A stretch of 64,000 nucleotides of DNA, taken from NCBI RefSeq assembly GCF_000355905.1, contig NZ_APLF01000004.1:310001-374000 (forward strand), given 5' to 3'. The position numbers and the translations under genes were made by a program. The notes beneath the pieces were generated by a model. It saw only the letters and a program-made list of their open reading frames with translations, had not been told where the DNA came from and ran no database searches. The DNA comes from Psychroflexus gondwanensis ACAM 44 (GTDB lineage Bacteria; Bacteroidota; Bacteroidia; Flavobacteriales; Flavobacteriaceae). Positions 18,465-26,140 of the stretch are shown in pieces (within the stretch, counting starts at the first letter, position 1; each line of letters begins with the position of its first letter).

Positions 18465-19583
18465 TTGAAACTTTCAATCGTTATACTCAACTATAAGGTA
18501 CCACATCATTTGATGCTATGCTTAGATAGTGTTACTAAAGCTATTGAGCATCTGGATGCAGAAATTATTGTTGTAGATAATAAATCTGAAGATGAAAGTT
18601 GTGAGTTCGTCAAAACATTTTTTCCAAATATTATTTTAATTTCAAATACTGAAAATCTAGGATTTTCCAAAGGAAATAACATAGGAGTAAAACAGGCAAA
18701 AGGCGAATATTTGTGCATCTTAAACCCTGACACTGTATTACCAGAAGATTGTTTTACAGAGCTACTAGTCTTTCACAAAGAACTCCAAAACCCAGGGGCT
18801 ATTGGAATTCAATTGATAGATGGATCGGGAGAGTTTTTAAAAGAGAGTAAGCGCAATGTTCCTACACCAAAAGTGGCTCTTATGAAATTATTAGGTAATT
18901 GCACTCAGTATTATAATCTAGAATTGAACCAAAATGAGAAAGGGAAAACCGATATTTTAGTGGGTGCTTTTATGTTTATGAAGACTTCCTTATATAGACA
19001 AGTCAATGGTTTTGACGAAGATTACTTTATGTATGGAGAAGATATCGACTTGAGTTATAGAATATTAAAAGCAGGTTTTCAAAACTATTACTTTGGTGAA
19101 ATTCAAGCTGTACATTTTAAAGGAGAAAGTACAACAAAAGACCAAGTTTATTTGAATCGTTTTTTTAATGCTATGTATATTTTTTATAAAAAGCATTTTA
19201 AGAATTATAAAACATCTTTTAAGCTCGTAAAACAAATTTTTAAACTTACCAAAACTATAGAGGAAATCCGACTAAAAAGCCTAAAAGCAATAGATACATC
19301 CAAAAGAAATACACTTATCATAACTGAAGACTCTTGTTTTACGAGACAAATCAAATCAAAAAGAGCTTATGAGGTAAACTGTGCTAATAAAATACCTAAA
19401 GAGTTTACTGACACCTTTATCATTTTTGATACTGAGTTTATTTCTTATAAAGATTCTATAGAGATACTAATTAACAATAAGCTTAAAAATAATATATTTC
19501 GATATAGACCAAGTAAGCAAAATTTTATCATTGGAAGTGAGAGCAAGCATTTTAAGGGTGAGATTTTAAAACTGAACGAATAA
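18465..19583 (+). CDS. Family 2 glycosyltransferase with extra C-terminal domain
   Basis: The start codon is TTG at 18465; it gives the classical GT2 start MKLSIVILNYKVPHHL and no ATG lies nearby. The GT-A domain (about 1-245) has VVDNKSEDES, ENLGFSKGNNIG, NPDT and YGEDIDLSYR (about 192-201). About 120 C-terminal residues are unlike the usual GT2 tail: a basic helix (245-280) and then an alpha/beta unit with TLIITEDSCF and TFIIFDTEFI. It probably transfers a sugar to a rhamnan, capsule or lipopolysaccharide-type acceptor at the membrane; the substrate is unknown. Confidence 0.88.
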   Translation: MKLSIVILNYKVPHHLMLCLDSVTKAIEHLDAEIIVVDNKSEDESCEFVKTFFPNIILISNTENLGFSKGNNIGVKQAKGEYLCILNPDTVLPEDCFTELLVFHKELQNPGAIGIQLIDGSGEFLKESKRNVPTPKVALMKLLGNCTQYYNLELNQNEKGKTDILVGAFMFMKTSLYRQVNGFDEDYFMYGEDIDLSYRILKAGFQNYYFGEIQAVHFKGESTTKDQVYLNRFFNAMYIFYKKHFKNYKTSFKLVKQIFKLTKTIEEIRLKSLKAIDTSKRNTLIITEDSCFTRQIKSKRAYEVNCANKIPKEFTDTFIIFDTEFISYKDSIEILINNKLKNNIFRYRPSKQNFIIGSESKHFKGEILKLNE

Positions 19584-19619
19584 GTTAACGTATTAAAAAT
19601 ATAAGTGGCTTAAATTTAG

Positions 19620-19627
19620 TAAATTTG
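19620..19627 (+). promoter_or_regulatory. Candidate -7 box for the E2 gene
   Basis: TAAATTTG fits TAnnTTTG and lies 37 nt before the ATG at 19665. No convincing -33 TTG was found at the right distance. Confidence 0.45.
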
Positions 19628-19664
19628 CAATCTTAAATATAAAAGTACCTGTTAGGTTATATAT

Positions 19665-21005
19665 ATGGCAAAGAAAGAATTGAAATTACCCAAAATGGGA
19701 GAAAGTGTTGCGGAAGCAACAATTACCACCTGGTTGAAAGAAGTTGGAGATACGATAGAAGCCGATGAAGCTGTTCTCGAAATTGCTACAGATAAAGTAG
19801 ATTCTGAAGTTCCAAGTGAATATGATGGAGTTTTAGTTGAAAAATTGTTTGATGTTGATGATGTAGTCAAAGTGGGCGAAGTGGTCGCTATTATAGAGGT
19901 AGAAGGCGAAGATTCTGATGAGAATGAAGAGGAATCTACTATAGAAGTAGAAGGCGAAGACTCCGATGAGAATGAAGCTGCCTCTGCTGTTGAAGAAAGT
20001 GTGAAAAGTGCTAAAAGTTCAACTGAATCTACTTCAAACTATTCTGACTCTTCCAAATTTTATTCTCCGCTAGTTAAAAATATTGCTGACAAAGAAAATA
20101 TTACAGTAAAGGAGTTAGACAAAATTAAGGGAACTGGCCTAGATGAGCGAGTCACCAAAGATGATATCCTTACTTATGTAAAGACTAAAAAAGAAAGTGG
20201 AAATTCTGTTGAACAATCTGTTACTAAGAAAACCCCAGAGCCTAAAAAGGCTACAAAGACCGTGGCTAAACCCAGTACTCCAGTAAATATAAATGCAGAT
20301 GACGAAGTAGTGGAGATGACTAGAATGGGTAAATTGATTTCTAGCCACATGATTGCGAGCACGCAGACTTCTGCGCATGTGCAATCCTTTATTGAGGTAG
20401 ACGTCACAGATATTTGGAATTGGAGAGGAAAGCATAAGGCAGCCTTTCAAAAAAGAGAAGGTGAAAAACTCACCTTTACCCCTATTTTTATGGAGGTCGT
20501 TGCTAAAACCATAAAAGACTTTCCCAAGATCAATATCGCAGTTGATGGTGATAAAATCATCATGAAAAAACATATCAACCTAGGAATGGCAGCAGCTCTA
20601 CCAGATGGAAATTTAATAGTTCCTGTCATAAGAGATGCAGATCAACTCAATCTTTTGGGCATGGCCAAGAAAGTAAATGACCTTGCAGGAAGAGCTAGAA
20701 ATGGAAAGCTAAAACCAGACGAAACTCAAGGAGGAACTTACACGGTTACCAATGTAGGAACTTTTGGAAGTGTGATGGGTACACCAATTATCAACCAGCC
20801 ACAAGTAGGAATATTAGCCTTAGGTGCTATTAGGAAAGTTCCTGCTGTAATTGAAACCCCAGAAGGTGACTTTATAGGTATTCGTTACAAGATGTTCTTA
20901 TCTCACAGTTATGACCACAGAGTAGTTAATGGTGCTTTAGGTGGACAATTTATTCAACGAATGAAAGAATATTTGGAGAATTTTGATACTGATCAAACTA
21001 TATAA
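19665..21005 (+). CDS. 2-oxoacid dehydrogenase E2 (dihydrolipoyl acyltransferase)
   Basis: Domain order: lipoyl domain (1 to about 80, lipoylated Lys44 in ATDKVDSE), an acidic linker with a 16-residue tandem repeat (77-108), a peripheral subunit-binding domain (about 127-170), and the catalytic domain (about 215-446). The catalytic motif reads DHRVVNG (417-423) rather than the usual HRxxDG; Asn422 replaces Asp. The other E2 in this window keeps Asp. The E1 partner is not adjacent, so whether it serves pyruvate, 2-oxoglutarate or branched-chain substrates is open. Confidence 0.9.
   Translation: MAKKELKLPKMGESVAEATITTWLKEVGDTIEADEAVLEIATDKVDSEVPSEYDGVLVEKLFDVDDVVKVGEVVAIIEVEGEDSDENEEESTIEVEGEDSDENEAASAVEESVKSAKSSTESTSNYSDSSKFYSPLVKNIADKENITVKELDKIKGTGLDERVTKDDILTYVKTKKESGNSVEQSVTKKTPEPKKATKTVAKPSTPVNINADDEVVEMTRMGKLISSHMIASTQTSAHVQSFIEVDVTDIWNWRGKHKAAFQKREGEKLTFTPIFMEVVAKTIKDFPKINIAVDGDKIIMKKHINLGMAAALPDGNLIVPVIRDADQLNLLGMAKKVNDLAGRARNGKLKPDETQGGTYTVTNVGTFGSVMGTPIINQPQVGILALGAIRKVPAVIETPEGDFIGIRYKMFLSHSYDHRVVNGALGGQFIQRMKEYLENFDTDQTI
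19893..19988 (+). repeat. Two 48-bp tandem repeats in the E2 linker
   Basis: Two consecutive 48-bp units (19893-19940 and 19941-19988) encode the repeated acidic peptide IEVEGEDSDENE plus four variable residues. They differ mainly at third positions and in the last codons, so the duplication is not very recent. Confidence 0.85.
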
Positions 21006-21021
21006 TTAGACCTTCATATTT

Positions 21022-21072
21022 GCACATAAAAAAATACTAACTAAACTTAAACTAAAGAGTTTTTTTATGTGC
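21022..21072. terminator. Bidirectional terminator-like hairpin between convergent genes
   Basis: GCACATAAAAAAA (21022-21034) pairs perfectly with TTTTTTTATGTGC (21060-21072). The A/T tracts could give U-runs in both directions, between the stop codons of the E2 and FKBP-like genes. Confidence 0.65.
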
Positions 21073-21096
21073 GTGAAAGATTTAATCTTCATCCGT

Positions 21097-22008
21097 TTAA
21101 GCATCTTCTGGAAAAGTGGGATCTAAATAATCTGGGGTACCGTTTCCATTGGAATCTGGAAGGATAAGATTCCCCTCAGCGTCAAACTCAATTTCATCTT
21201 CGGTAAGTGTACCATCACCATCGTCATCTATATCCGCAAAATCTGGGATATTATCGCCGTCACTATCATCATTGGTTATTCGCCTATCCTCATTAATATC
21301 TTCCATCCACGAAGGAACGCCATCTCGGTCGTGATCGGATTCCTTAGATTTGTAAAGTTGAATATTGAAAACTATTGGTTCATAAGCTGCAATACCAGAC
21401 CCGCTAGGGGGAGTTGCATAATAAGCTATACCAGAAGGAATAAACACAGTTCCAATACCAAAGTTATCATCAAAACTGATTGTACCATCAGGGTTTTCTT
21501 GAAAACTTGTCGCCCCTCTGAACTCATCCATGACCTCGTAAAATCCTCTAATGTTATTGGTCAAATCAAACCAAATTGGATTAGGTGAAGCATCAAATGT
21601 TTGGTTTTCAAATAAAGAAAATCCTCTGTAAGTCACCAATACAGAATCAGCAAATGTTGGCTGCCTTACGGACTCTGCCCCTTCTCGAAATTTTAAATAA
21701 TACAATGTATACTCTACGTCCTGCTGAGTAACTGGTTTGGATTCTAAAAATTCTGAATTTATAATAGGTTCTTCATTAGCGTTGTCTCCAGCAATCGTAT
21801 CAAACACGATATTTTGAAAATTTGGATTTTGGGGATTATCTTCGAATCTGTAAAAATGTGTACTTAAAAATTCTTCAATTTGAAGCATATTTTCATCCTT
21901 CACTTCTTCAGGATCTTTAAGCTCTACTGGCTCACTGGTATCGTCATCATCACTACATGAAAAGATAAAACCAAGCATTAGTATAAAAAGCAATCTTTGT
22001 AATTTCAT
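21097..22008 (-). CDS. FKBP-type peptidyl-prolyl isomerase-like lipoprotein with calcium-binding repeats
   Basis: Lipobox IFSC (Cys18) followed by four Asp. The middle (about 90-210) reads as an FKBP-like domain: VLVTYRGFSLFENQTFDAS and GTVFIPSGIAYYA. The C-terminal 90 residues carry thrombospondin-3-like acidic repeats (DHDRDGVPSWMED, DSDGDNIPDFADIDDDGDG, DSNGNGTPDYLD) that probably bind calcium. An envelope folding-factor role is likely, possibly linked to gliding-type lipoproteins of Flavobacteria. The gene faces E2 tail to tail. Confidence 0.82.
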   Translation of the reverse strand: MKLQRLLFILMLGFIFSCSDDDDTSEPVELKDPEEVKDENMLQIEEFLSTHFYRFEDNPQNPNFQNIVFDTIAGDNANEEPIINSEFLESKPVTQQDVEYTLYYLKFREGAESVRQPTFADSVLVTYRGFSLFENQTFDASPNPIWFDLTNNIRGFYEVMDEFRGATSFQENPDGTISFDDNFGIGTVFIPSGIAYYATPPSGSGIAAYEPIVFNIQLYKSKESDHDRDGVPSWMEDINEDRRITNDDSDGDNIPDFADIDDDGDGTLTEDEIEFDAEGNLILPDSNGNGTPDYLDPTFPEDA

Positions 22009-22020
22009 TTAACTGTAATT

Positions 22021-22053
22021 TTTGTCGCAAGATACGATTTTCTTCTATTTTTG
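22021..22053 (+). promoter_or_regulatory. Bacteroidota promoter for the S4-domain gene
   Basis: TTTG at 22021-22024, 21 nt spacer, TATTTTTG at 22046-22053 (TAnnTTTG), then the ATG 24 nt downstream at 22078. Confidence 0.7.
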
Positions 22054-22077
22054 TTAGACGATAAAAATTTGATTTTA

Positions 22078-22461
22078 ATGAGAGTTGATAAATATTTATG
22101 GGCCATAAGGTATTTCAAAACAAGGAGTATTGCGACGAATGCATGTAAAAAAGGGCATGTCAAAATAGGTGGAGATTCTGTAAAGCCCTCTAGAAATGTC
22201 TATCCTACAGATAAGCTAGAAATAAGAAAAAATCAAATCCATTACAAAATAGAAATTCTAGACCTTCCAAAGTCGAGGGTTGGAGCTAAGCTTGTTGCTA
22301 TCTATTGTACTGATATTACTCCAAAAGAAAATTTAGAAAAACTAGAACTACTCAAGTATTCTCAGGACTACTATCGAAAGAAAGGAGCAGGAAGACCCAC
22401 CAAAAAAGATAGGAGAGAACTGGACGATTTAAAAGAAAATGCCAAAGACGATATTGAATAA
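22078..22461 (+). CDS. S4-domain RNA-binding protein (Hsp15 family)
   Basis: Starting at the ATG at 22078 gives MRVDKYLWAIRYFKTRSIA, the standard Hsp15/YrfH start. The TTG at 22051 would place the start inside the promoter. The S4 fold covers residues 2-60 and the C-terminal tail is basic (RKKGAGRPTKKDRR). The family binds free 50S subunits carrying stalled nascent chains. The next gene begins 7 nt after the stop. Confidence 0.88.
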   Translation: MRVDKYLWAIRYFKTRSIATNACKKGHVKIGGDSVKPSRNVYPTDKLEIRKNQIHYKIEILDLPKSRVGAKLVAIYCTDITPKENLEKLELLKYSQDYYRKKGAGRPTKKDRRELDDLKENAKDDIE

Positions 22462-22468
22462 AACGAAC

Positions 22469-22969
22469 ATGGAAACAAGCCCAACTTTAATTTTATCTGA
22501 AGAGGATATCTACATTAAAATCAAACGAATTTCTTTACAAATTTTAGAAACCTGTTTGGAGGATAAGGTAATTATTGTCGCTGGTATTTATAAAAATGGC
22601 GCCTTACTTGCAGAGCTAATTTCAGCACAGCTAAAGGAATTGACAGACACCAAGGTGGTATTAGCAACGGTTACTATAGACAAAAAAAATCCATTACATT
22701 CTGTTCAGGTATCTATAGAGCCCTCTTTATATGAGAACAAAAGCGTTATTCTCGTCGATGACGTTCTGAATACTGGATCAACACTCATGTTTGCTGCCAA
22801 ACACTTTTTAGATGTGCCTTTAAAACAATTTAAAACTGCTGTATTGGTCGATAGGAACCATAAGAAATACCCGATTAAAGCAGATTTTAAGGGGATTTCG
22901 CTATCCACATCTCTCAATGAGAGGGTTGAAGTAGACTTTAAGTCTCCAGCTAAAGCAGAACTGATTTAA
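22469..22969 (+). CDS. Phosphoribosyltransferase (PyrR/Hpt-like)
   Basis: From the ATG at 22469 (METSPTLILSEED) the protein has 166 residues with the PRPP-binding loop SVILVDDVLNTGSTLM (about 89-104). It resembles PyrR/hypoxanthine phosphoribosyltransferases. Which base it uses, or whether it regulates pyr genes, cannot be told. It is co-oriented with the S4 gene (7 nt gap); the 3' end overlaps aroK by 4 nt. Confidence 0.85.
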   Translation: METSPTLILSEEDIYIKIKRISLQILETCLEDKVIIVAGIYKNGALLAELISAQLKELTDTKVVLATVTIDKKNPLHSVQVSIEPSLYENKSVILVDDVLNTGSTLMFAAKHFLDVPLKQFKTAVLVDRNHKKYPIKADFKGISLSTSLNERVEVDFKSPAKAELI

Positions 22970-23496
22970 GTATTTTGATTTAAAAGAGACGTCAATTCAT
23001 CCAGACTTACTGATATACCTTTTCCTGTTACATTTAGAACATGATCTGCCATAAAGTAAAACTGTTGGCGCTCAAACAAGTGCTTTCTTAAAAAATCTTC
23101 AAAATCACTCTTAGAATTTAGATGAGCTATTACTGGTCTTGATTCTTTTTGTTGAAAAAGTCTATCCCTTAATTCTTCAAGATTTAACTTCACATAAACA
23201 GATGTGACATCTGTAGCTTCCATAATCTGCTTCATATTATCTGCATACACAGGAGTGCCCCCACCAAGAGACAAAATATAATCTTCCTTTTTGGAAAGAA
23301 TTTCGGTTAATGCTTCCGCCTCTACCTTTCTAAAATAAATCTCTCCTTTGAGTTCAAAGAGCTGTGGTATCGATAATTGCTCTTTATTTTCGATGTAATG
23401 ATCGAGATCTATAAAGGGAAGATTAAATGTTTCGGCAATCAGCTTACCTAAAGTTGACTTTCCAACCCCCATATATCCTAATAAAACTAACTTCAT
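22966..23496 (-). CDS. aroK: Shikimate kinase
   Basis: Phosphorylates shikimate at the 3-OH in aromatic amino acid synthesis. P-loop GYMGVGKST (7-15), shikimate-binding FIDLDHYIE (about 29-37) and FRKVEAEAL (about 55-63), LSLGGGTPVY (about 75-84), lid RPVIA. The 176-residue length is normal. Confidence 0.95.
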   Translation of the reverse strand: MKLVLLGYMGVGKSTLGKLIAETFNLPFIDLDHYIENKEQLSIPQLFELKGEIYFRKVEAEALTEILSKKEDYILSLGGGTPVYADNMKQIMEATDVTSVYVKLNLEELRDRLFQQKESRPVIAHLNSKSDFEDFLRKHLFERQQFYFMADHVLNVTGKGISVSLDELTSLLNQNT

Positions 23497-23548
23497 ATCT
23501 TGTATCTTTGAACAAATTAAAAATCTTTCAAATTTAATTTATTTTTAC

Positions 23549-23578
23549 TTGAAATAACGAAGGAAGATATTATATTTG
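23549..23578 (+). promoter_or_regulatory. Promoter of the tRNA-Lys cluster
   Basis: TTG (23549-23551), 19-nt spacer, TATATTTG (23571-23578); the tRNA begins 23 nt later. This is an almost ideal Bacteroidota promoter. Confidence 0.75.
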
Positions 23579-23600
23579 CACCCGCAAAAAGACGCTAAAA

Positions 23601-23673
23601 GATCTGATAGCTCAGTTGGTAGAGCATCTCCCTTTTAAGGAGAGGGTCCTGGGTTCGAGCCCCAGTCAGATCA
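23601..23673 (+). tRNA. tRNA-Lys (TTT), first copy
   Basis: Acceptor GATCTGA/TCAGATC, D stem GCTC/GAGC, anticodon stem TCTCC/GGAGA with loop CTTTTAA (anticodon TTT), T stem CTGGG/CCCAG, discriminator A. The length is 73 nt. Confidence 0.97.
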
Positions 23674-23842
23674 CTATTTAAGTTCAGATTTTATTGGGCG
23701 AGAAGTTTATCCTGAGCAAACCGATAGGTGAAGTCGAAGGGAGCCCCAGTCAGATCACTATTTAAGTTCAGATTTTATTGGGCGAGAAGTTTATCCTGAG
23801 CAAACCGATAGGTGAAGTCGAAGGAAGCCCTAGTCAGATCAT
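23658..23842 (+). repeat. 84-bp repeats that include the tRNA-Lys 3' end
   Basis: Units start with AGCCCCAGTCAGATCAC (last T-arm and acceptor bases of tRNA-Lys) at 23658, 23742 and, degenerate and cut short, 23826. The period is exactly 84. The rest of each unit holds TGGGCGAGAAGTTTATCC and CCGATAGGTGAAGTCGAAGG. Two full units and one partial precede the second tRNA. Confidence 0.85.
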
Positions 23843-23873
23843 TTTTTTATTTCAAGTTCTTAGTTTATTTCAA

Positions 23874-23946
23874 GATCTGATAGCTCAGTTGGTAGAGCAT
23901 CTCCCTTTTAAGGAGAGGGTCCTGGGTTCGAGCCCCAGTCAGATCA
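23874..23946 (+). tRNA. tRNA-Lys (TTT), second copy
   Basis: Identical in all 73 bases to the first copy. It lies between two blocks of the repeats. Confidence 0.97.
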
Positions 23947-24141
23947 CTATTTAAGTTCTAAGTTGGTTGGGCGAGAAGTTTGTTCTAAGTTGGTTGGGCG
24001 AGAAGTTTATCCTGTGCAAACCGATAGGTGAAGTCGAAGGAAGCCCCAGTCAGATCACTATTTAAGTTCTAAGTTGGCTGGGCGAGAAGTTTAGCCTGAG
24101 CAAACCGATGGGTGAGTCGAAGGGAGACCTAACCATATCAT
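23931..24141 (+). repeat. Second block of tRNA-Lys-tail repeats with a 27-bp internal duplication
   Basis: Units begin with the same tRNA tail at 23931, 24042 and (degenerate) 24125. The first unit is 111 nt long because a 27-bp segment is duplicated in tandem (23955-23981 and 23982-24008). The second is 83 nt with one base lost. Confidence 0.82.
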
Positions 24142-24277
24142 TTATTAGATTTTACTTAATTCGTTTTGAGGGTAAATCCATTTTTTAAATTTATAAATAT
24201 ATACCTTCATTTCTGACTATATTGATAAATTCTTTCAAAATCCATTTTAGAAATTATCAAAAGTCTCTTTAAGGGTT

Positions 24278-24285
24278 TATATTTG
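24278..24285 (+). promoter_or_regulatory. -7 box for tRNA-Leu
   Basis: TATATTTG fits TAnnTTTG, 11 nt before the tRNA 5' end. No clear -33 element was seen. Confidence 0.5.
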
Positions 24286-24295
24286 TATTTATTAT

Positions 24296-24379
24296 GCCCA
24301 GGTGCTGGAATTGGTAGACAGGCATGGTTGAGGGCCATGTGTCCTTTGGGGTGTGCGGGTTCAAGTCCCGCTCTGGGTA
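24296..24379 (+). tRNA. tRNA-Leu (GAG)
   Basis: Class II tRNA of 84 nt: acceptor GCCCAGG/TCTGGGT (with G-U pairs), anticodon stem CATGG/CCATG with loop TTGAGGG (anticodon GAG), a variable arm, and T stem GCGGG/CCCGC with loop TTCAAGT. Confidence 0.95.
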
Positions 24380-24385
24380 CTCTCT

Positions 24386-24424
24386 AAACTCCTACAAGAC
24401 AAAAGTTTTGTAGGAGTTTTTTTT
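24386..24424 (+). terminator. Terminator of the tRNA cluster
   Basis: ACTCCTACAA pairs with TTGTAGGAGT and is followed by eight T, directly after tRNA-Leu. Confidence 0.88.
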
Positions 24425-24684
24425 GTGAAAAATCTTTATTCACTCTAGTTTAAACTAAGTTTTTCTAATATTAAGATATATTCAATGCTGAGTTCAACCC
24501 ATAAGTGCAAAACTTTTATGTTTTAGGACTTCAATTGGGTCATGATAATTAAATCTTTAAATTAAATACTTGTCATTCGTTTGAATCAATAATTCGTGCT
24601 AACTAATAAACTTGAAATACTAGTTAAAATATATATATTTAAGCTTCTAAAAGTCTGCGATATCGGCAGACATAATTTAAGGAT

Positions 24685-25617
24685 ATGAGTAGATCTTTTC
24701 TAAGAAAAGGAACTTGGATAGGAATCATTGGGATTTTAATAGTCTCCATTTTACCGAATATCAGTTCTGATTATTGGTTATTCGATATCCTTTCCAATTT
24801 CAAATTACAATACCTAGTCATATCAGTTCTGCTGCTCATTATCTCTAGCTTTATACTCCAACATAAGGTTTTGGCTTTAGGATTTATTGTGATATCGATA
24901 CTATGGAACTGTTATTATATAGTACCTTATTATCTAACCTCTCCTAATTTAATATCGAAAAGCAACTTTAAAATTTCAAGTCTTAATCTATTATCAAGTA
25001 ACACAAAAATCAATTTAGTTAAAAGTTATATCCAAAAAGAGGATCCTGATATACTGGTTCTAATGGAGTTTACACCAGAATGGAAAAGACATTTAATGCC
25101 TATACTAAAAAATTATCCTTATAAAAAAATCCTTACAAGAACTGATAATTTTGGAATTGCATTACTGAGCAAATTTGAGATGAACAGCTCCATTGACTAT
25201 TTTGAATTAAACAACAAACCCTCTATACGTGCTGAATTAAAGATTGAAAACAAAAGCTTTACACTCATTGCCACACATCCTATGCCTCCTATGAATCAGT
25301 CAGCTTTCGAAAATAGAAACAAACAACTATTGAATATTGTGGACAAGCGATCTAGCTTTTCAGAAAATTTAATTGTTATAGGAGATTTCAACACCTCCTC
25401 CTTTTCAAATCATTTTAGGGCTTTAGTTAAAGGAGACTTAAAGGATACCCGAATTGGTTTTGGACTTTTGCCGACATGGCCTGCAAGGTTTAGAATGCTA
25501 CAAACAACGCTTGACCATTGTTTAGTTTCGGAAAATTTAATTGTTTTAGACAGATCTGTAGGAGAAAATATCGGTTCTGATCATTTACCAATCAAAATTA
25601 GTATTGGGACAAATTAA
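24685..25617 (+). CDS. Endonuclease/exonuclease/phosphatase family protein with N-terminal membrane helices
   Basis: Three hydrophobic helices (about 10-25, 41-58, 60-82) precede an EEP domain (95-310) with the usual motifs: SSLNLLSSN, DILVLMEFTPEW, IATHPMPP, VIGDFNTSSFS and the terminal GSDHLPI. The domain orientation suggests it faces the periplasm. EEP enzymes include metal-dependent phosphodiesterases and nucleases; the substrate is unknown. About 260 nt of AT-rich DNA without a recognised gene precedes it. Confidence 0.85.
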   Translation: MSRSFLRKGTWIGIIGILIVSILPNISSDYWLFDILSNFKLQYLVISVLLLIISSFILQHKVLALGFIVISILWNCYYIVPYYLTSPNLISKSNFKISSLNLLSSNTKINLVKSYIQKEDPDILVLMEFTPEWKRHLMPILKNYPYKKILTRTDNFGIALLSKFEMNSSIDYFELNNKPSIRAELKIENKSFTLIATHPMPPMNQSAFENRNKQLLNIVDKRSSFSENLIVIGDFNTSSFSNHFRALVKGDLKDTRIGFGLLPTWPARFRMLQTTLDHCLVSENLIVLDRSVGENIGSDHLPIKISIGTN

Positions 25618-25692
25618 ATGACTTATCTCAAGAAATGGGTGTCAAGCCCCCAACTAAAAACTGCTTTAATATTTCTTTTTTGTACCTACCCC

Positions 25693-25995
25693 CTATTTTA
25701 AGACTTCAGGAAAGCTCAAACTATCCAAACCAAAGACAACAGGCATAAAAAATAGTATACCGCCAGTTTGATTGCAATAGTAGAGATAATATTCATCTGG
25801 AAGTCTTTCTTAACCATGTCCGAAACCTTAAGGTAGTTATACCAAAACCTATAGCGTTAGGAGATGTGCCCCATACAACGTAAAAACACAAGATACTGAT
25901 GAGATCTAGGCAAAAGATCACTAACTTAAGGGGTATCTCTAAGCTGAGAGCTACAGGAGAAAGAACAGGAAGCAGGCCAAATTGGAGGTTTCAAC
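25693..25995 (-). pseudogene. Decayed C-terminal part of an SLC13/DASS sodium:carboxylate symporter
   Basis: On the minus strand, fragments in different frames line up with the end of DASS transporters: ETSN (about 25985), LLPVLSPVA (about 25950-25975), GTSPNAIGFG (about 25840-25870), YLKVSDMVKKDFQMNI then YYF, and MPVVFGLDSLSFPEVLK ending at a TAG (25693-25695). At least three frame changes are needed and the N-terminal two thirds are gone. This is recognition by motif only. Confidence 0.6.
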
Positions 25996-26081
25996 TTTAA
26001 AAATGCTTGGACAAGTGGGTTTTTGGTTGTGAAAGCAATTTAATTCTCTTAGCCTTTCTTCAACTTTATAAATTAAAAACG

Positions 26082-26109
26082 AAAAAACTGCCAGAGATAT
26101 CTGACAGTT
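26082..26109 (-). terminator. Terminator of the DUF4136 lipoprotein gene
   Basis: On the minus strand AACTGTCAGA pairs with TCTGGCAGTT (one G-U) around TATC, followed by TTTTTT. Confidence 0.85.
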
Positions 26110-26140
26110 AATGATTAGTCAATGTTCAAACTATTTGAAG

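Noticed and set aside
23742-23842. Additional tRNA-Lys genes
   Set aside because: Only the T-arm and acceptor 3' strand are present; the D arm and anticodon arm are missing.
23658-24141. Regular repeats suggestive of a CRISPR array
   Set aside because: The repeated part includes the spacer region as well, the unit is 84 bp with a tRNA tail inside, and no cas gene is present.
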